Assembly: GCF_005747095.1 (NCBI RefSeq)
Contig: NZ_SWLG01000001.1
Location: 124,001 to 188,000, forward strand
Direction: 5' to 3'
Length of the DNA stretch: 64,000 nucleotides
DNA from: Exobacillus caeni
GTDB lineage: Bacteria > Bacillota > Bacilli > Bacillales > Guptibacillaceae
This document shows positions 18,017 to 26,653 of this stretch, one piece after another (positions within the stretch are counted from its first letter, which is position 1; the number at the start of each line of letters is the position of its first letter). The translations under genes were made by a program, and so were the position numbers. The notes beneath the pieces are model-generated. The model saw nothing but the letters and a program-made list of their open reading frames with translations. It searched no databases and was not told where the DNA came from.

Positions 18017-18670
18017 CTATTTTATCAGGTAAGTGCTCATTAGCATTAGAAATGATATACCTACTGTCATTAGGACCCAGAGCCATGCAAGCTCCATATT
18101 TCCAGCATCGATCGCAATATAGATAGCTGTTGGAATCGTCTGGGTCTTTCCCGGAATATTCCCTGCGAACATTAATGTAGCTCCGAACTCGCCGAGGGCC
18201 CTAGTAAAGCTGAGAATAAAGCCGGCAATAATTGCTTTATATGCAAGAGGGATACTGATAAACCAGAATACCTTTAACTCTCCGGCACCATCGATTCGCG
18301 ATGCATCTTCAATTTGTTTGTCGACCGCTTCAAAACCAGACTTGGCAGATTGGTACATTAACGGAAAGGAAACGATACTTGCAGCGATAACTGCGGCCCA
18401 CCAGGTGAAAATAACCGATTGTCCAAAAGTCCATTCGATCGCTTTTCCAACCGGGCTATTGTTGCCAAAAACTACGATTAGGATAAAACCGACTACGGAT
18501 GGCGGAAGAACAAGGGGGAGCAATAATAGCGTTTCGATAAGCGCTTTTGCTTTAAATTGTTTACGAGCCATTACACGACTTAACGTTAAACCGGTGATTA
18601 TAACAAGTATGCTTGAAACACATGCTACTTCAATTGATAGTTGTACTGGTTCCCAGAATCCTGTAAACAT
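18017..18670 (-). CDS. modB: Molybdate-type ABC transporter permease (ModB-like)
   Basis: A 217-residue permease with five or six helices and the EAA loop near residue 130 (EDASRIDGAGELKVFWFISIPLA), typical of ModB/CysW-type permeases. The LPLVLPPSVVGF segment and ALGEFGATLMFAGN strongly resemble ModB. ATG 18670 is chosen because GAGGG lies 5 bases before it; the upstream ATG 18682 has no site. No modA or modC gene is visible in the surrounding sequence, so its binding protein and ATPase must be elsewhere. It may supply molybdate for YuiH. Confidence 0.82.
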   Translation of the reverse strand: MFTGFWEPVQLSIEVACVSSILVIITGLTLSRVMARKQFKAKALIETLLLLPLVLPPSVVGFILIVVFGNNSPVGKAIEWTFGQSVIFTWWAAVIAASIVSFPLMYQSAKSGFEAVDKQIEDASRIDGAGELKVFWFISIPLAYKAIIAGFILSFTRALGEFGATLMFAGNIPGKTQTIPTAIYIAIDAGNMELAWLWVLMTVGISFLMLMSTYLIK

Positions 18671-18995
18671 TCTAACCCTCATTTTTGCATTTCTATTAGT
18701 ATAACCAGATCATACTTAGTCAAGTTAATTATATAGGTAAATGATTCTATTGGAAATAGTTCCGTCTCGACGTGCAAGGTGGTGAAAGCTTATACGAATA
18801 TCTTGGGAAAAAGAAGATTGGATTCTCTTAAATTTCCCTCTTAAGTAAAAGAATTAACCAAAAAATTAACTTTATTGGCTAAGTAGCTTAACAAAACGGC
18901 TGAATAGTAGACAGAATTTTTACAATTTTCCCAATACACAACCAGGCAATTAAAGGTTACACTAGAAGAAAGAGGTTGAAAAGGGTGAATGAACA
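18671..18995. other. Intergenic region without visible gene
   Basis: 325 bp of AT-rich sequence between the divergent modB-like gene and a 51-residue ORF. It must carry their promoters. I see no binding protein gene, riboswitch or repeat here. Confidence 0.4.
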
Positions 18996-19151
18996 GTGCA
19001 AAAAGGGACGACTGTTACTTATAATGATGAGGAATACGTAGTGCTCTGGATTTATAATAACGGCTATTGTGAGATTCAAAAGGACCTTTTTACAGTTGAA
19101 CTTGTTAAGTTAAGTGAAATTGACAACATCCAGGAAACGCTTAATGGCTAA
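18996..19151 (+). CDS. 51-residue hypothetical protein
   Basis: A short ORF with GTG start at 18996, placed 8 bases after AAAGGGTG, with an in-frame stop just before it. The product begins VQKGTTVTYNDEEYVVLWIY and is rich in beta-forming residues (EYVVLWIYNNGYCEI), suggesting a small SH3-like or beta-barrel fold. I do not recognise it. Codon pattern and ribosome binding site support coding; there is no independent evidence. Confidence 0.5.
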   Translation: MQKGTTVTYNDEEYVVLWIYNNGYCEIQKDLFTVELVKLSEIDNIQETLNG

Positions 19152-19255
19152 AGGGCTTTACTTATGACCTTTTGCGCAAAGTTTAATTTCAAACCTTTTA
19201 TTTGTAAAAATTCACTATTGTCTATTGTTCTGTCAGATTAAAGGAGAGGTAAAGG

Positions 19256-19588
19256 ATGAAACCAAGAGAATTAGTCCAGATGTCAGAACTCTACAAGGGA
19301 TATAAAGAGTTGCCCCTTGGCACCCATTTTAGACTTGTAATAGAAGAGCATTCAGGCGAACCAGTATTAGATATTAGGATAACGACTGAAGCAGTAAATA
19401 ATGAAACGTGTGGGATCGAGTTAGACAGCAATTATACATGGCTCTGGGAAAGAGGATTAGAGTTTCTCTCAAACTATAATTACGATTTCTTCCCAATCTT
19501 GCTAATTCAAAGTATAGATGTGGAAAATGGTTTTGTCACTTCTCAGTGGGACAGTCTAATTGTTTCAAAAGAAGAAAAATTCATCTAA
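19256..19588 (+). CDS. 110-residue hypothetical protein
   Basis: A soluble protein starting MKPRELVQMSEL at ATG 19256 after AAAGGAGAGGTAAAGG. It is acidic, without membrane segments or cysteine clusters (one Cys at about 56). Motif-like parts are LYKGYKELPLGTHFRL and TWLWERGLEFLSNYNYD. I do not recognise a family. It follows the 51-residue ORF on the same strand at about 100 bp and precedes a repeat region. Confidence 0.65.
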   Translation: MKPRELVQMSELYKGYKELPLGTHFRLVIEEHSGEPVLDIRITTEAVNNETCGIELDSNYTWLWERGLEFLSNYNYDFFPILLIQSIDVENGFVTSQWDSLIVSKEEKFI

Positions 19589-19711
19589 CAAACAAGCAAG
19601 TCTTCGTTTAGAAGAAACTGCTTTTTGTAAGCCTTATGAACGGTTCGTAAATGATTCAGTATAAACAAGTATAGAATGTTACTTTTTCAGAAGCCTCTTT
19701 TACACAATTTG

Positions 19712-19891
19712 AGGTCATCAGATCACTTATTTGTGACAAAAGGTCATTTTAAAAAAATTATAGGTCACTGGTGCGGTTATTTACCTGGAAAACGCCTATT
19801 TTAATTCGATATTGAGCAAATAGCGGAACATATGACCTTATTTTTTTCAAAAGCAGTGTTTTATAACAAATAGCGGAACATATGACCTATA
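19712..19891. repeat. 180-bp four-unit palindromic repeat element, copy A
   Basis: Four units of about 21-24 bp. Units at 19712 and 19762 read AGGTCA...TTATTT (degenerate), and units at 19818 and 19868 are inverted and nearly identical (AAATAGCGGAACATATGACC). Spacing is 50, 56 and 50 bp. The same arrangement, spacing and total length occur at 58152-58331. No ORF fits. The rest of the 19589-20050 gap holds a weak hairpin after the hypothetical gene (AAGCAAGTCTTC with GAAGAAACTGCTT) and nothing else I can name. Confidence 0.8.
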
Positions 19892-20050
19892 CATCCAAAT
19901 CTCGGATTTCCAGGCATTAATGTATTGCCAGAGGTAACCTGGTTACTGATGCCTTCTTTCCCGCACCTTTCGCTCCAATCCACTTTTCACCGAATTTACT
20001 ATAAACCACCTATAGTGATGAAGTGGCCTAAACCCTATCAATCTCTAAAA

Positions 20051-20686
20051 TCAGGAAATGCCATGTTTGTTAGCATATACTGCTGCCTGGGTTCGATCAG
20101 AAACTTCTAGCTTTGCGAGTATATTGCTAACGTGTGTCTTTACTGTTTTTAATCCTATGTACAATTCATCAGCGATTTGCTGATTTGTTTTTCCTTGTCC
20201 AACCAAAACAAGCACCTCTCTCTCTCTTCTAGTCAAATCATCATGTAAGGAACGCTGAGGTTTGCGGAATTGTGTCATCATTTTCTGGGCAACCTTTGGT
20301 TCAATTACAGACTCATCTGAAAGTGCTTTTTTGACTGTTTGTATAATTTCATCAGCTGAAGCAGTCTTTAACAGATAGCTGAATGCTCCGGCCTCGATTG
20401 CAGGAAAGACCTGTTCATCATCATAAAAGCTCGTAATAATAATAATTTTTATGTCGGGCTGGTCCTGCAATATGCTTTTAGTAGCTTCTATGCCATTAAC
20501 ATCGGGCATGATTAAGTCCATTAAGATAATCTCTGGTTTTAAATCTTTTGCGAGTTTAATGGCCTCTTTCCCATCCGAAGCTTCCCCGACCAATTCAAAA
20601 TCAGGTTCTGTTAAGATATATGCCTTTAGTCCTTTGCGTACCATGTCATGGTCATCGACGATCATGATCTTTGTTTTATCCCTCAT
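20051..20686 (-). CDS. liaR: LiaR, NarL/FixJ-type response regulator
   Basis: A 211-residue response regulator. The receiver domain (1-120) has the acidic pocket D11-D12, the phosphorylation site D57 in LMDLIMP and the TS...K switch residues. The C-terminal LuxR/NarL helix-turn-helix (about 147-211) has [19 protein letters not shown]. Length matches LiaR, which activates envelope-stress genes after cell-wall antibiotic exposure. ATG 20686 follows GGAGGTTATG. It is the last gene of liaF-liaS-liaR. Confidence 0.9.
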   Translation of the reverse strand: MRDKTKIMIVDDHDMVRKGLKAYILTEPDFELVGEASDGKEAIKLAKDLKPEIILMDLIMPDVNGIEATKSILQDQPDIKIIIITSFYDDEQVFPAIEAGAFSYLLKTASADEIIQTVKKALSDESVIEPKVAQKMMTQFRKPQRSLHDDLTRREREVLVLVGQGKTNQQIADELYIGLKTVKTHVSNILAKLEVSDRTQAAVYANKHGIS

Positions 20687-20702
20687 AAAACATAACCTCC
20701 AG

Positions 20703-21728
20703 TTATTTAATAGGTATTCTAATATCCAGGAATGTTCCTTCGTTTTCTTTGGAAGTAATCGTCATTTCTCCTCCAACTTCATTACAGCGTTCTTGCATGG
20801 TTCCCAATCCATAAGAGCCTTTCTTTTCATTGCTTATGTCAAAGCCTTTTCCATTGTCTCTAATTTGCAAATGTACCCTGTCGTTTTTTTCATAAAGGGC
20901 TATCTTGATTGTGGTGGCATCAGCATGCCTTAACGCATTTCCGATCCCTTCCTGGATAACCCGGAAAAGGTTTTCTTCGATACCTTTTGAAAGACCGGGT
21001 ATTTCTTCAAGCTCGTTTATGAACGTAACGCCAGACTTTTTTGCTAGTTCTTCTGCCAACTTGGTCACTCCTGAACAGAGTGTATCATCAGAAAGATGGA
21101 TCGGCCGTAAGTGAAGAAGAAGAGCTCTCATTTCTGCCTGTGCCTTTGATGCTATTTCAGCGACTTCTTTGATTTGTTCCTTTGCTGTTTCCACATCTCG
21201 ATCAACAAGGCGAATAGCAGCGGATGACAACATATTAAGAGCGAATAACTGTTGGCTGACAGCATCGTGCAAATCCCTTGCCAATCGCTGTCTTTCTGCT
21301 ATAATGGCAGCTCCCCGGGCTTTTTCTGCCAGTTGGGCTTTTTGATCGGCAAGTGTTTGCAAAGAAGAAACTTGCTTCTTGATTTTTTCGGCTAGTTGGT
21401 TTAGATCTTTCATAATGTTTCCGAGTTCATCTTCCTCGTTAATTTCAATCCGTTCCGATAGCTTGCCGCGGGATAGAACTTTGATATAAGTTGAAATATC
21501 TTCGAGCCGGTCTTTGATGGATTGAGTATCCTTATAGCCGAAATATCCTCCAGTAATAATGACAAAAAAAGCGGTGAGAAGAGGAACGAGAATACTTATG
21601 GAAAGTTCTGAACTTCCCGGGTTAAATACATACCATGCCTGTAAGCAAAGAAAAACCAGGATGGAGGAAAAAAGGCCTGAATAAATATAGGATTTGAGAA
21701 GTTTCCAGCGGAGTGTATTCAGTTTCAC
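20703..21728 (-). CDS. liaS: LiaS, sensor histidine kinase
   Basis: A 341-residue kinase with two N-terminal helices (about 12-32 and 44-64) and a very short extracellular loop, the layout of intramembrane-sensing kinases. A HAMP linker follows (about 65-118), then a HisKA_3 domain with H154 in [16 protein letters not shown] and an HATPase_c domain ([18 protein letters not shown]). It would phosphorylate LiaR under the control of LiaF. GTG 21728 follows GGGGGATATCAA, 12 bp after liaF. Confidence 0.9.
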   Translation of the reverse strand: MKLNTLRWKLLKSYIYSGLFSSILVFLCLQAWYVFNPGSSELSISILVPLLTAFFVIITGGYFGYKDTQSIKDRLEDISTYIKVLSRGKLSERIEINEEDELGNIMKDLNQLAEKIKKQVSSLQTLADQKAQLAEKARGAAIIAERQRLARDLHDAVSQQLFALNMLSSAAIRLVDRDVETAKEQIKEVAEIASKAQAEMRALLLHLRPIHLSDDTLCSGVTKLAEELAKKSGVTFINELEEIPGLSKGIEENLFRVIQEGIGNALRHADATTIKIALYEKNDRVHLQIRDNGKGFDISNEKKGSYGLGTMQERCNEVGGEMTITSKENEGTFLDIRIPIK

Positions 21729-21740
21729 TTGATATCCCCC

Positions 21741-22454
21741 TTACACCCGGTCAACTCTTAAATCAAGTACTGAAAAATCTAATAGAAAGGTGATTTTCCG
21801 TGTTGCCGAGTCATACTCCTTCGTTTTGTAAAAAATTTCATTTCCGACTCCATCATCAGAGTAACCTCCGATTTTTAATGACGTGACTTTTGCTCGTCCT
21901 TTTATCATAAATGGAACTTCTTCCGGAATGATCACTTTGATGTCCCCAACCCAACCAGACAGTTTGATCTCTGTTTCTTTATCAGGAATAAAAGCTTTGG
22001 TGAAATCAAAATCATAATCAGCAACCGCCTTCCAGTCATCAAAAGGTTCTACTGACCAGTTCGGATCCTCGAATTTTTTATCGGCAACCATGCTGAATCC
22101 TTTATTTTTTCTAATCCTAAAAAGCATTTTAAGTCCAAAATAGATGATAACAAGCGGCCACAATTTCCAGACCATCCCAAATGTAAAGGTGATCACATCA
22201 AAACGGTCTGCTACCAGGAGCCCTCCTAATGTAACGAAGAAAAGCCCCCAGAACCAATTCCTTTTCCAAATTGATGGAATAATCGCCTCGATCAGCCACT
22301 TTAAACCGACTAATAAGATGATAAATGGATAAAAGAAGACAAAAGCTTCGGTAATTTCCATGGAAATAATCCCAATATTGACAAGAAGCAATAATATTCC
22401 GATTCCTACAAAGATAATAGCGGCCAAAAATCGACCAAATGGTATGTGTTTCAT
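21741..22454 (-). CDS. liaF: LiaF, negative regulator of the LiaRS system
   Basis: A 237-residue membrane protein with four N-terminal helices (about residues 8-105) and a C-terminal cell-wall-active-antibiotics-response domain (155-237) containing LSGWVGDIKVIIPEEVPF and IGGYSDDG. Its order with liaS and liaR confirms the identity. In B. subtilis LiaF holds LiaS inactive until the envelope is damaged. No liaI or liaH gene is visible upstream; an MFS transporter occupies that place. A perfect inverted repeat lies 20-49 bp before its ATG. Confidence 0.88.
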   Translation of the reverse strand: MKHIPFGRFLAAIIFVGIGILLLLVNIGIISMEITEAFVFFYPFIILLVGLKWLIEAIIPSIWKRNWFWGLFFVTLGGLLVADRFDVITFTFGMVWKLWPLVIIYFGLKMLFRIRKNKGFSMVADKKFEDPNWSVEPFDDWKAVADYDFDFTKAFIPDKETEIKLSGWVGDIKVIIPEEVPFMIKGRAKVTSLKIGGYSDDGVGNEIFYKTKEYDSATRKITFLLDFSVLDLRVDRV

Positions 22455-22473
22455 GCGAATCCCTCATTTGTCA

Positions 22474-22503
22474 TGTCAAATATGCCTATATACATATTTG
22501 ACA
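22474..22503. promoter_or_regulatory. Perfect 11-bp inverted repeat upstream of liaF
   Basis: TGTCAAATATG and CATATTTGACA separated by 8 bases (CCTATATA). It lies between the MFS gene stop and the liaF start. It contains TTGACA on both strands, so it may be an operator over a promoter or a short attenuator; no T-run follows on the minus strand. It does not resemble the known LiaR box. Confidence 0.5.
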
Positions 22504-22545
22504 TTAAGTTGGATAATCCTTCACTACAATAAACCTTTACACTGG

Positions 22546-23808
22546 TTAATAGCTCATCTGGCGTATCTCTTTCATTAGAAAAATGCTGATGGAGAAGATA
22601 ACCATAATGCTGCCGGCGAATAAAAGAATAGATGTGATGGACAGCCCAACAGCGATCAAATAAGAGGTAACCATGTACGAGACCGGGATCATTCCCTGAG
22701 ATGCAGTCATTAGCAAACTCATGATTCTTCCAAGCATTTTCTTTTCGGTCTTAGCTTGTAAGATCGTCATAATCGGAATATTAACCCCCTGCATCAGCAA
22801 TCCGAATATAAAAAGGATACCCGCAGCAAAGTAATGGGACGGCATTAATCCGATTACCGCAAGTAAAACCGATTGCGCGATAAGACCGCCGATCGCAAGA
22901 AGCCCGGGGCGCTCAATGCTTTTTAAGACTGTAAGCAATACAGCACCGGTTAGTAATCCGATACCTAATGATGCTTCAAGTGTTGTAAGACCGAGTGCAT
23001 TCTCCTTGAAAACATCTTTGACCAATAAAGGGATACCCATAGTTAATGGCCCCACTACAACAAAATTAAGAAGCAATGAAACGAACATTACGGTACGCAA
23101 CAATTTGTTTTGTAATCCATATTTCAATCCTTCTTTAAAATCCTCCAAAACATTTTTGGGAAGATCAGATGGTGTTTCTTCCTTTTGTAACTTAATCCGG
23201 TAAACAGTCCAGGCTGCAAGCATCAGGCTGATCGCGGAGAGAGTAAACACTCCTTTAAAGCCAAGCGTGACAATTAAAGTTCCGCCGGCAACAGGACCGA
23301 TGATAGGACTGATAGATTGCATTACTTGAAGTACACTGTTGCCCTGTTGTAAATGGCTGTCAGGCAATATTTCAGCTACAAGAGAATTCATGGCAGGATG
23401 TGAAAAAGCATCAGATATTCCAAAGAAAACAGCAAGTGTAATTAAATGCCAGACTTCAACGGAATCCATCCATATCAGTGCAACGAGAAAGGAAACCAAA
23501 AGGCCACTTGTTAAGTCAGAAATAAATAATATCGTTCTTTTATTCATTCTGTCAGCAATAATTCCGCCAAAAATCATGAACAATAACCGTGGTATCGATG
23601 CAGCGATAAATAACATGCCGAGGTATGCCCGGTTCTCGCTTATATGAAGCATCAGCCATTCTGATCCTAGAAGGTAGGCATAATACCCCGGGGATGATAG
23701 AAAGGCACCGATAACTAAGTATAAGAAATTTTTAATTTGAAAAAGCTCTTTTACAGATGTTTTATCTTTTTGCTCCATCGTTTGGTTAACACTCGTTTGA
23801 ACGCTCAT
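22546..23808 (-). CDS. MFS efflux transporter (macrolide-efflux-like)
   Basis: A 420-residue MFS transporter with 12 predicted helices. The loop 2-3 motif is GGIIADRMNKRTIL, matching the G-x3-D-R-x2-R/K pattern; the MFS_3/enterobactin-exporter-like subfamily is suggested by NSLVAEILPDSHLQQGNSV. Members export drugs or siderophores. ATG 23808 is chosen because AAGGG lies 9 bases before it; the TTG three codons earlier touches the site. It is 91 bp upstream of liaF on the same strand. Confidence 0.85.
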   Translation of the reverse strand: MSVQTSVNQTMEQKDKTSVKELFQIKNFLYLVIGAFLSSPGYYAYLLGSEWLMLHISENRAYLGMLFIAASIPRLLFMIFGGIIADRMNKRTILFISDLTSGLLVSFLVALIWMDSVEVWHLITLAVFFGISDAFSHPAMNSLVAEILPDSHLQQGNSVLQVMQSISPIIGPVAGGTLIVTLGFKGVFTLSAISLMLAAWTVYRIKLQKEETPSDLPKNVLEDFKEGLKYGLQNKLLRTVMFVSLLLNFVVVGPLTMGIPLLVKDVFKENALGLTTLEASLGIGLLTGAVLLTVLKSIERPGLLAIGGLIAQSVLLAVIGLMPSHYFAAGILFIFGLLMQGVNIPIMTILQAKTEKKMLGRIMSLLMTASQGMIPVSYMVTSYLIAVGLSITSILLFAGSIMVIFSISIFLMKEIRQMSY

Positions 23809-24223
23809 TTTATTCAACCCTTCATTTTGGATTTTTTTCCTTATTTTAATTTTAGAAGGAAGAAGGGGAACTCAAAACAAGCTCGGGAATGAATTTTTCT
23901 CCGTCTAGAGGCGGAGTATGCTATATTCCAAATGAAGGTTGAGAAGGCTATAATGAAGTAAGAAAGAGGAGCGCGAGTGAAACTTTTTGAATTGTTGAAG
24001 AGGAATTGAGGAATGGTGAATAAAAGGACGGACGACCTGAAAATTCGATAAGGGTTATATAAAATATGCATGAAAGCAACGTTTGTTCAATAAACTGAAT
24101 ATGTTAGCACTATATTTTTGAATAGATTCGGATGTGAAGAAATATTACTATGAAAGAAGGAAGATAATTCCTTGAGACGAATATTATAATAAAAGCATGT
24201 ATAACAGCATGGGAGAGGTAGAA
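23809..24223. other. Intergenic region between divergent genes
   Basis: 415 bp between the MFS gene and a small membrane protein gene. The minus-strand open frame at 23841-24071 has no ribosome binding site and an unlikely composition. A short CTCCG/CGGAG repeat near 23898-23915 is the only ordered element. Otherwise nothing is visible. Confidence 0.4.
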
Positions 24224-24547
24224 ATGAAAAGAGCTTTATGTTTTGCGTTATGTGGATTTATCTTAAGTGTGGCAGCGGCAGTTTTACCGCTTCTTGATAT
24301 TGTTTCTTTTTATAACCTTAGAGAAGTTTCTACGTTTACCGCATTGATGTTTCCTGCTTTAGCCGGTATTGGATGCTATCTGTTAAAGCAACGTCCGATT
24401 ATCGCAGGTTTCTTATTGATCATTTCGGCAGTAGGAGGCATAATTTTTTTGTCGATTTTTTATATAATCCCTTCTTTGTTTCTAATCACATCTGGCTTTA
24501 TGGGAATTGTTCTAAAAGAAGAGAGCGAGCAATGTTCTCACCCTTAA
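24224..24547 (+). CDS. DUF4064-like small membrane protein
   Basis: A 107-residue protein with four hydrophobic segments (about 4-22, 35-55, 60-76 and 78-98). It begins MKRALCFALCGFILSVAAAVLP. The layout resembles DUF4064 proteins of Bacillus, which are of unknown function; I am not certain of the family. ATG 24224 follows GGGAGAGGTAGAA, which makes it better than the upstream ATG 24197. Confidence 0.6.
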   Translation: MKRALCFALCGFILSVAAAVLPLLDIVSFYNLREVSTFTALMFPALAGIGCYLLKQRPIIAGFLLIISAVGGIIFLSIFYIIPSLFLITSGFMGIVLKEESEQCSHP

Positions 24548-24602
24548 AGAAAACTTGCCGATTATATGAGCCGAAATAACTTCTTGTTCCAAGGTTTGGT
24601 GT

Positions 24603-25451
24603 TCATTCGCTTATAAAACGTTTCATTGCTTCAAAAACCTCATCGGGTTTTTCCTCTGGCACTAGATGGCCGGTTTTTTCAAGGACGATAAGCTTTGAAT
24701 CAAGCAAATCCCTGGCCATTCGCTTTCCAACCCTCAGCGGCACAAGATGATCTTCCTTTCCCCAGATTAAAAGAGCCGGAATGTTAATTTTATTTAGTTC
24801 AACCGTAGAAAGATCACCTTCCCTTTGCCTCGCAAGACGAATCAGGCATTGGTAGAAGGCTCTTTCTTTGAATTGAGATGAATAGCCGTCGATTAATTCT
24901 TGATCGACAAGAGAATGATCATAAACAACTCGCGCTATATTTTTTTTGATATCCTTTTTCTTGATCCACTTTTCCATTAGTAAATGAAAAAAAGGAAGGT
25001 AGGTACAAAAGATAAGCGCTTTGTTTGATGGTTTAATATAACCTGAGCTACAGATTAGAACAAGTTTACTCACAAGTTCAGGCCTCTTTCTTGCAGTATG
25101 AAGAACAACCTGGCCTCCCATTGAGTGGCCGGTCAGAATGATTTTTGAGAGGTGTAGTTTTTCCAGCAAAAGTATCAATAGCTGTCCGTAGTTTTCTAAA
25201 GAATAATAAAAGTTCACTGCCTTTTCACTTTTCCCAAACCCAGGAAGGTCGACAGCCACAACATGGTATTGCTTTACGAGTAAAGGGATAAGCCGCCTGA
25301 AACTAAAGCAAGAGGATAAAAAGCCATGAACAAGAACAACGGTTTCCGCTTTTTCCTCAGACAAGGATTGATACCTTTCATAATACACTTTTGTATCCAT
25401 TAAGATGATTTCTTTTGTATCCATGGTAATACTGTCCGTGCGATTGGGCAT
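24603..25451 (-). CDS. Alpha/beta-fold hydrolase
   Basis: A 282-residue hydrolase with VVLVHGF (oxyanion region, 38-44), the nucleophile elbow GHSMGG with S110, a likely acid in WGKEDHLVP and the catalytic His in GHLVPEEKP. A cap region (about 130-195) is basic and hydrophobic (FCTYLPFFHLLMEKWIKKK). No signal peptide. Substrate unknown; the family includes esterases and meta-cleavage product hydrolases. ATG 25451 follows TGGAGTG. It converges with the small membrane gene upstream and diverges from the RsbR-like gene. Confidence 0.85.
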   Translation of the reverse strand: MPNRTDSITMDTKEIILMDTKVYYERYQSLSEEKAETVVLVHGFLSSCFSFRRLIPLLVKQYHVVAVDLPGFGKSEKAVNFYYSLENYGQLLILLLEKLHLSKIILTGHSMGGQVVLHTARKRPELVSKLVLICSSGYIKPSNKALIFCTYLPFFHLLMEKWIKKKDIKKNIARVVYDHSLVDQELIDGYSSQFKERAFYQCLIRLARQREGDLSTVELNKINIPALLIWGKEDHLVPLRVGKRMARDLLDSKLIVLEKTGHLVPEEKPDEVFEAMKRFISE

Positions 25452-25753
25452 CTGCAGTCACTCCATATAAAAGTCTTCTAAATAGTATTTCCTTGCACGA
25501 TGGAAAATAAAGCAAAAAAAATGACAAAACCCGGATAAGGCTTTGCCACTAAAAAGGGGGAATATAGAAAGCTTTGTAGTATATTTATTCCCAATAAAGC
25601 ATTATATAAACCTATTTTTTGAAAAACTTTTTTAACTTGTCGTAAAACTATCATAAGCCTTTCAGTTTCTTGCTTATCTGGAAAATATGTTACACTGATT
25701 TTATGACAAATAATATTCGTGAGAGAAAATTAACATAACGGAGGAGAGAATGG
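25452..25753. other. Divergent intergenic region hydrolase / RsbR-like gene
   Basis: 302 bp of AT-rich DNA. A weak promoter (TTGCTT, then TACACT at 15-bp spacing) lies about 60 bp before the RsbR-like gene. No gene, repeat or riboswitch seen. Confidence 0.35.
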
Positions 25754-26602
25754 ATGACTCAGATAAAAGGATTAGGAGAAGCAATCATTGAAAAAAGATA
25801 TGAACTCTCCAAAATCTCTGCCCGGTTGCGTGAAAGTGAAGAGGGAAGCCAGAAACAAGACCGCCAATTAAGAACCATCTCAGAAGAAGAGGGAAAGGAA
25901 CTCCAGGCACAGTTTATATCCTTGTTGGGACAAGCATTGGTCGACGGTAAGGATTCAGTATTTGATGATGTAACAGAATGGGGACGTAAAGCGGGGCAGA
26001 TTGCCGTGAATGAAGGTATTCCCCTTGAGGAGTCACTTAACGGAATAAGGCATTTTAGGCGTGCTGTATGGAAAGTAGTGGAAGAAGAAGTGGGGACGCA
26101 AAATGTTCCTTCGTCTGAAGTCGTCAGGATCGGTTATGTATTGGATCCTCTGTTGGATCGCTGTGTTTATGCTTATAGCCTTGCTTACGTTGAATCACAT
26201 AAAGAGCAGCTTGATAACGCACAGCAAGCTTTCCAGGAGTTATCTGTACCTGTCGTTCCGTTAACAGATGATGTTGCTGTGCTGCCTTTGATCGGGGACA
26301 TCGACACATACCGTGCCCACTTTATTATGGAAAAAGCACTAAAAAGAAGCACTGAACTTAAATTAAGCAGGTTGCTGATCGATTTATCTGGTGTACTGGT
26401 GATCGATACGATGGTAGCCCAGAGCTTATTCGAAGTGATTCAGGCACTGGAACTACTGGGCGTTAAAACGATATTGACCGGAATACGGCCTGAGCTTGCG
26501 CAAACTGCTATTCAATTAGGAATTGATTTCACAAATATTAATACAACTGCAACAATGAAACAAGCACTCCAGAATATTGGTTTTGTTACAGCGAAAAACT
26601 AA
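25754..26602 (+). CDS. RsbR-family stressosome protein (STAS domain)
   Basis: A 282-residue protein with an N-terminal non-heme-globin-like RsbR sensor domain (about 1-150) and a C-terminal STAS domain (160-275) with LIDLSGVLVIDTMVAQ, where S or T residues are the sites phosphorylated by the RsbT kinase in the stressosome. It would be a subunit of the complex that gates sigma-B or a similar output. No rsbS, rsbT or sigB gene lies nearby, so it is a paralogue away from the core operon. ATG 25754 follows GGAGGAGAG. Confidence 0.82.
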   Translation: MTQIKGLGEAIIEKRYELSKISARLRESEEGSQKQDRQLRTISEEEGKELQAQFISLLGQALVDGKDSVFDDVTEWGRKAGQIAVNEGIPLEESLNGIRHFRRAVWKVVEEEVGTQNVPSSEVVRIGYVLDPLLDRCVYAYSLAYVESHKEQLDNAQQAFQELSVPVVPLTDDVAVLPLIGDIDTYRAHFIMEKALKRSTELKLSRLLIDLSGVLVIDTMVAQSLFEVIQALELLGVKTILTGIRPELAQTAIQLGIDFTNINTTATMKQALQNIGFVTAKN

Positions 26603-26614
26603 ACAATATAAAAG

Positions 26615-26650
26615 GACACCCCTATCCTTGCAGCGGATAGGGGTGTCTTA
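26615..26650. terminator. Bidirectional terminator between the RsbR-like and NSS transporter genes
   Basis: Perfect 13-bp arms GACACCCCTATCC and GGATAGGGGTGTC (with one extra G on the left) around a 7-base loop. T-rich on the minus side (CTTTTATATTG) and short on the plus side. Confidence 0.8.
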
Positions 26651-26653
26651 TGG

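Noticed and set aside
23841-24071. A 76-codon minus-strand frame
   Set aside because: No ribosome binding site, and phenylalanine- and serine-rich composition typical of non-coding AT-rich DNA.
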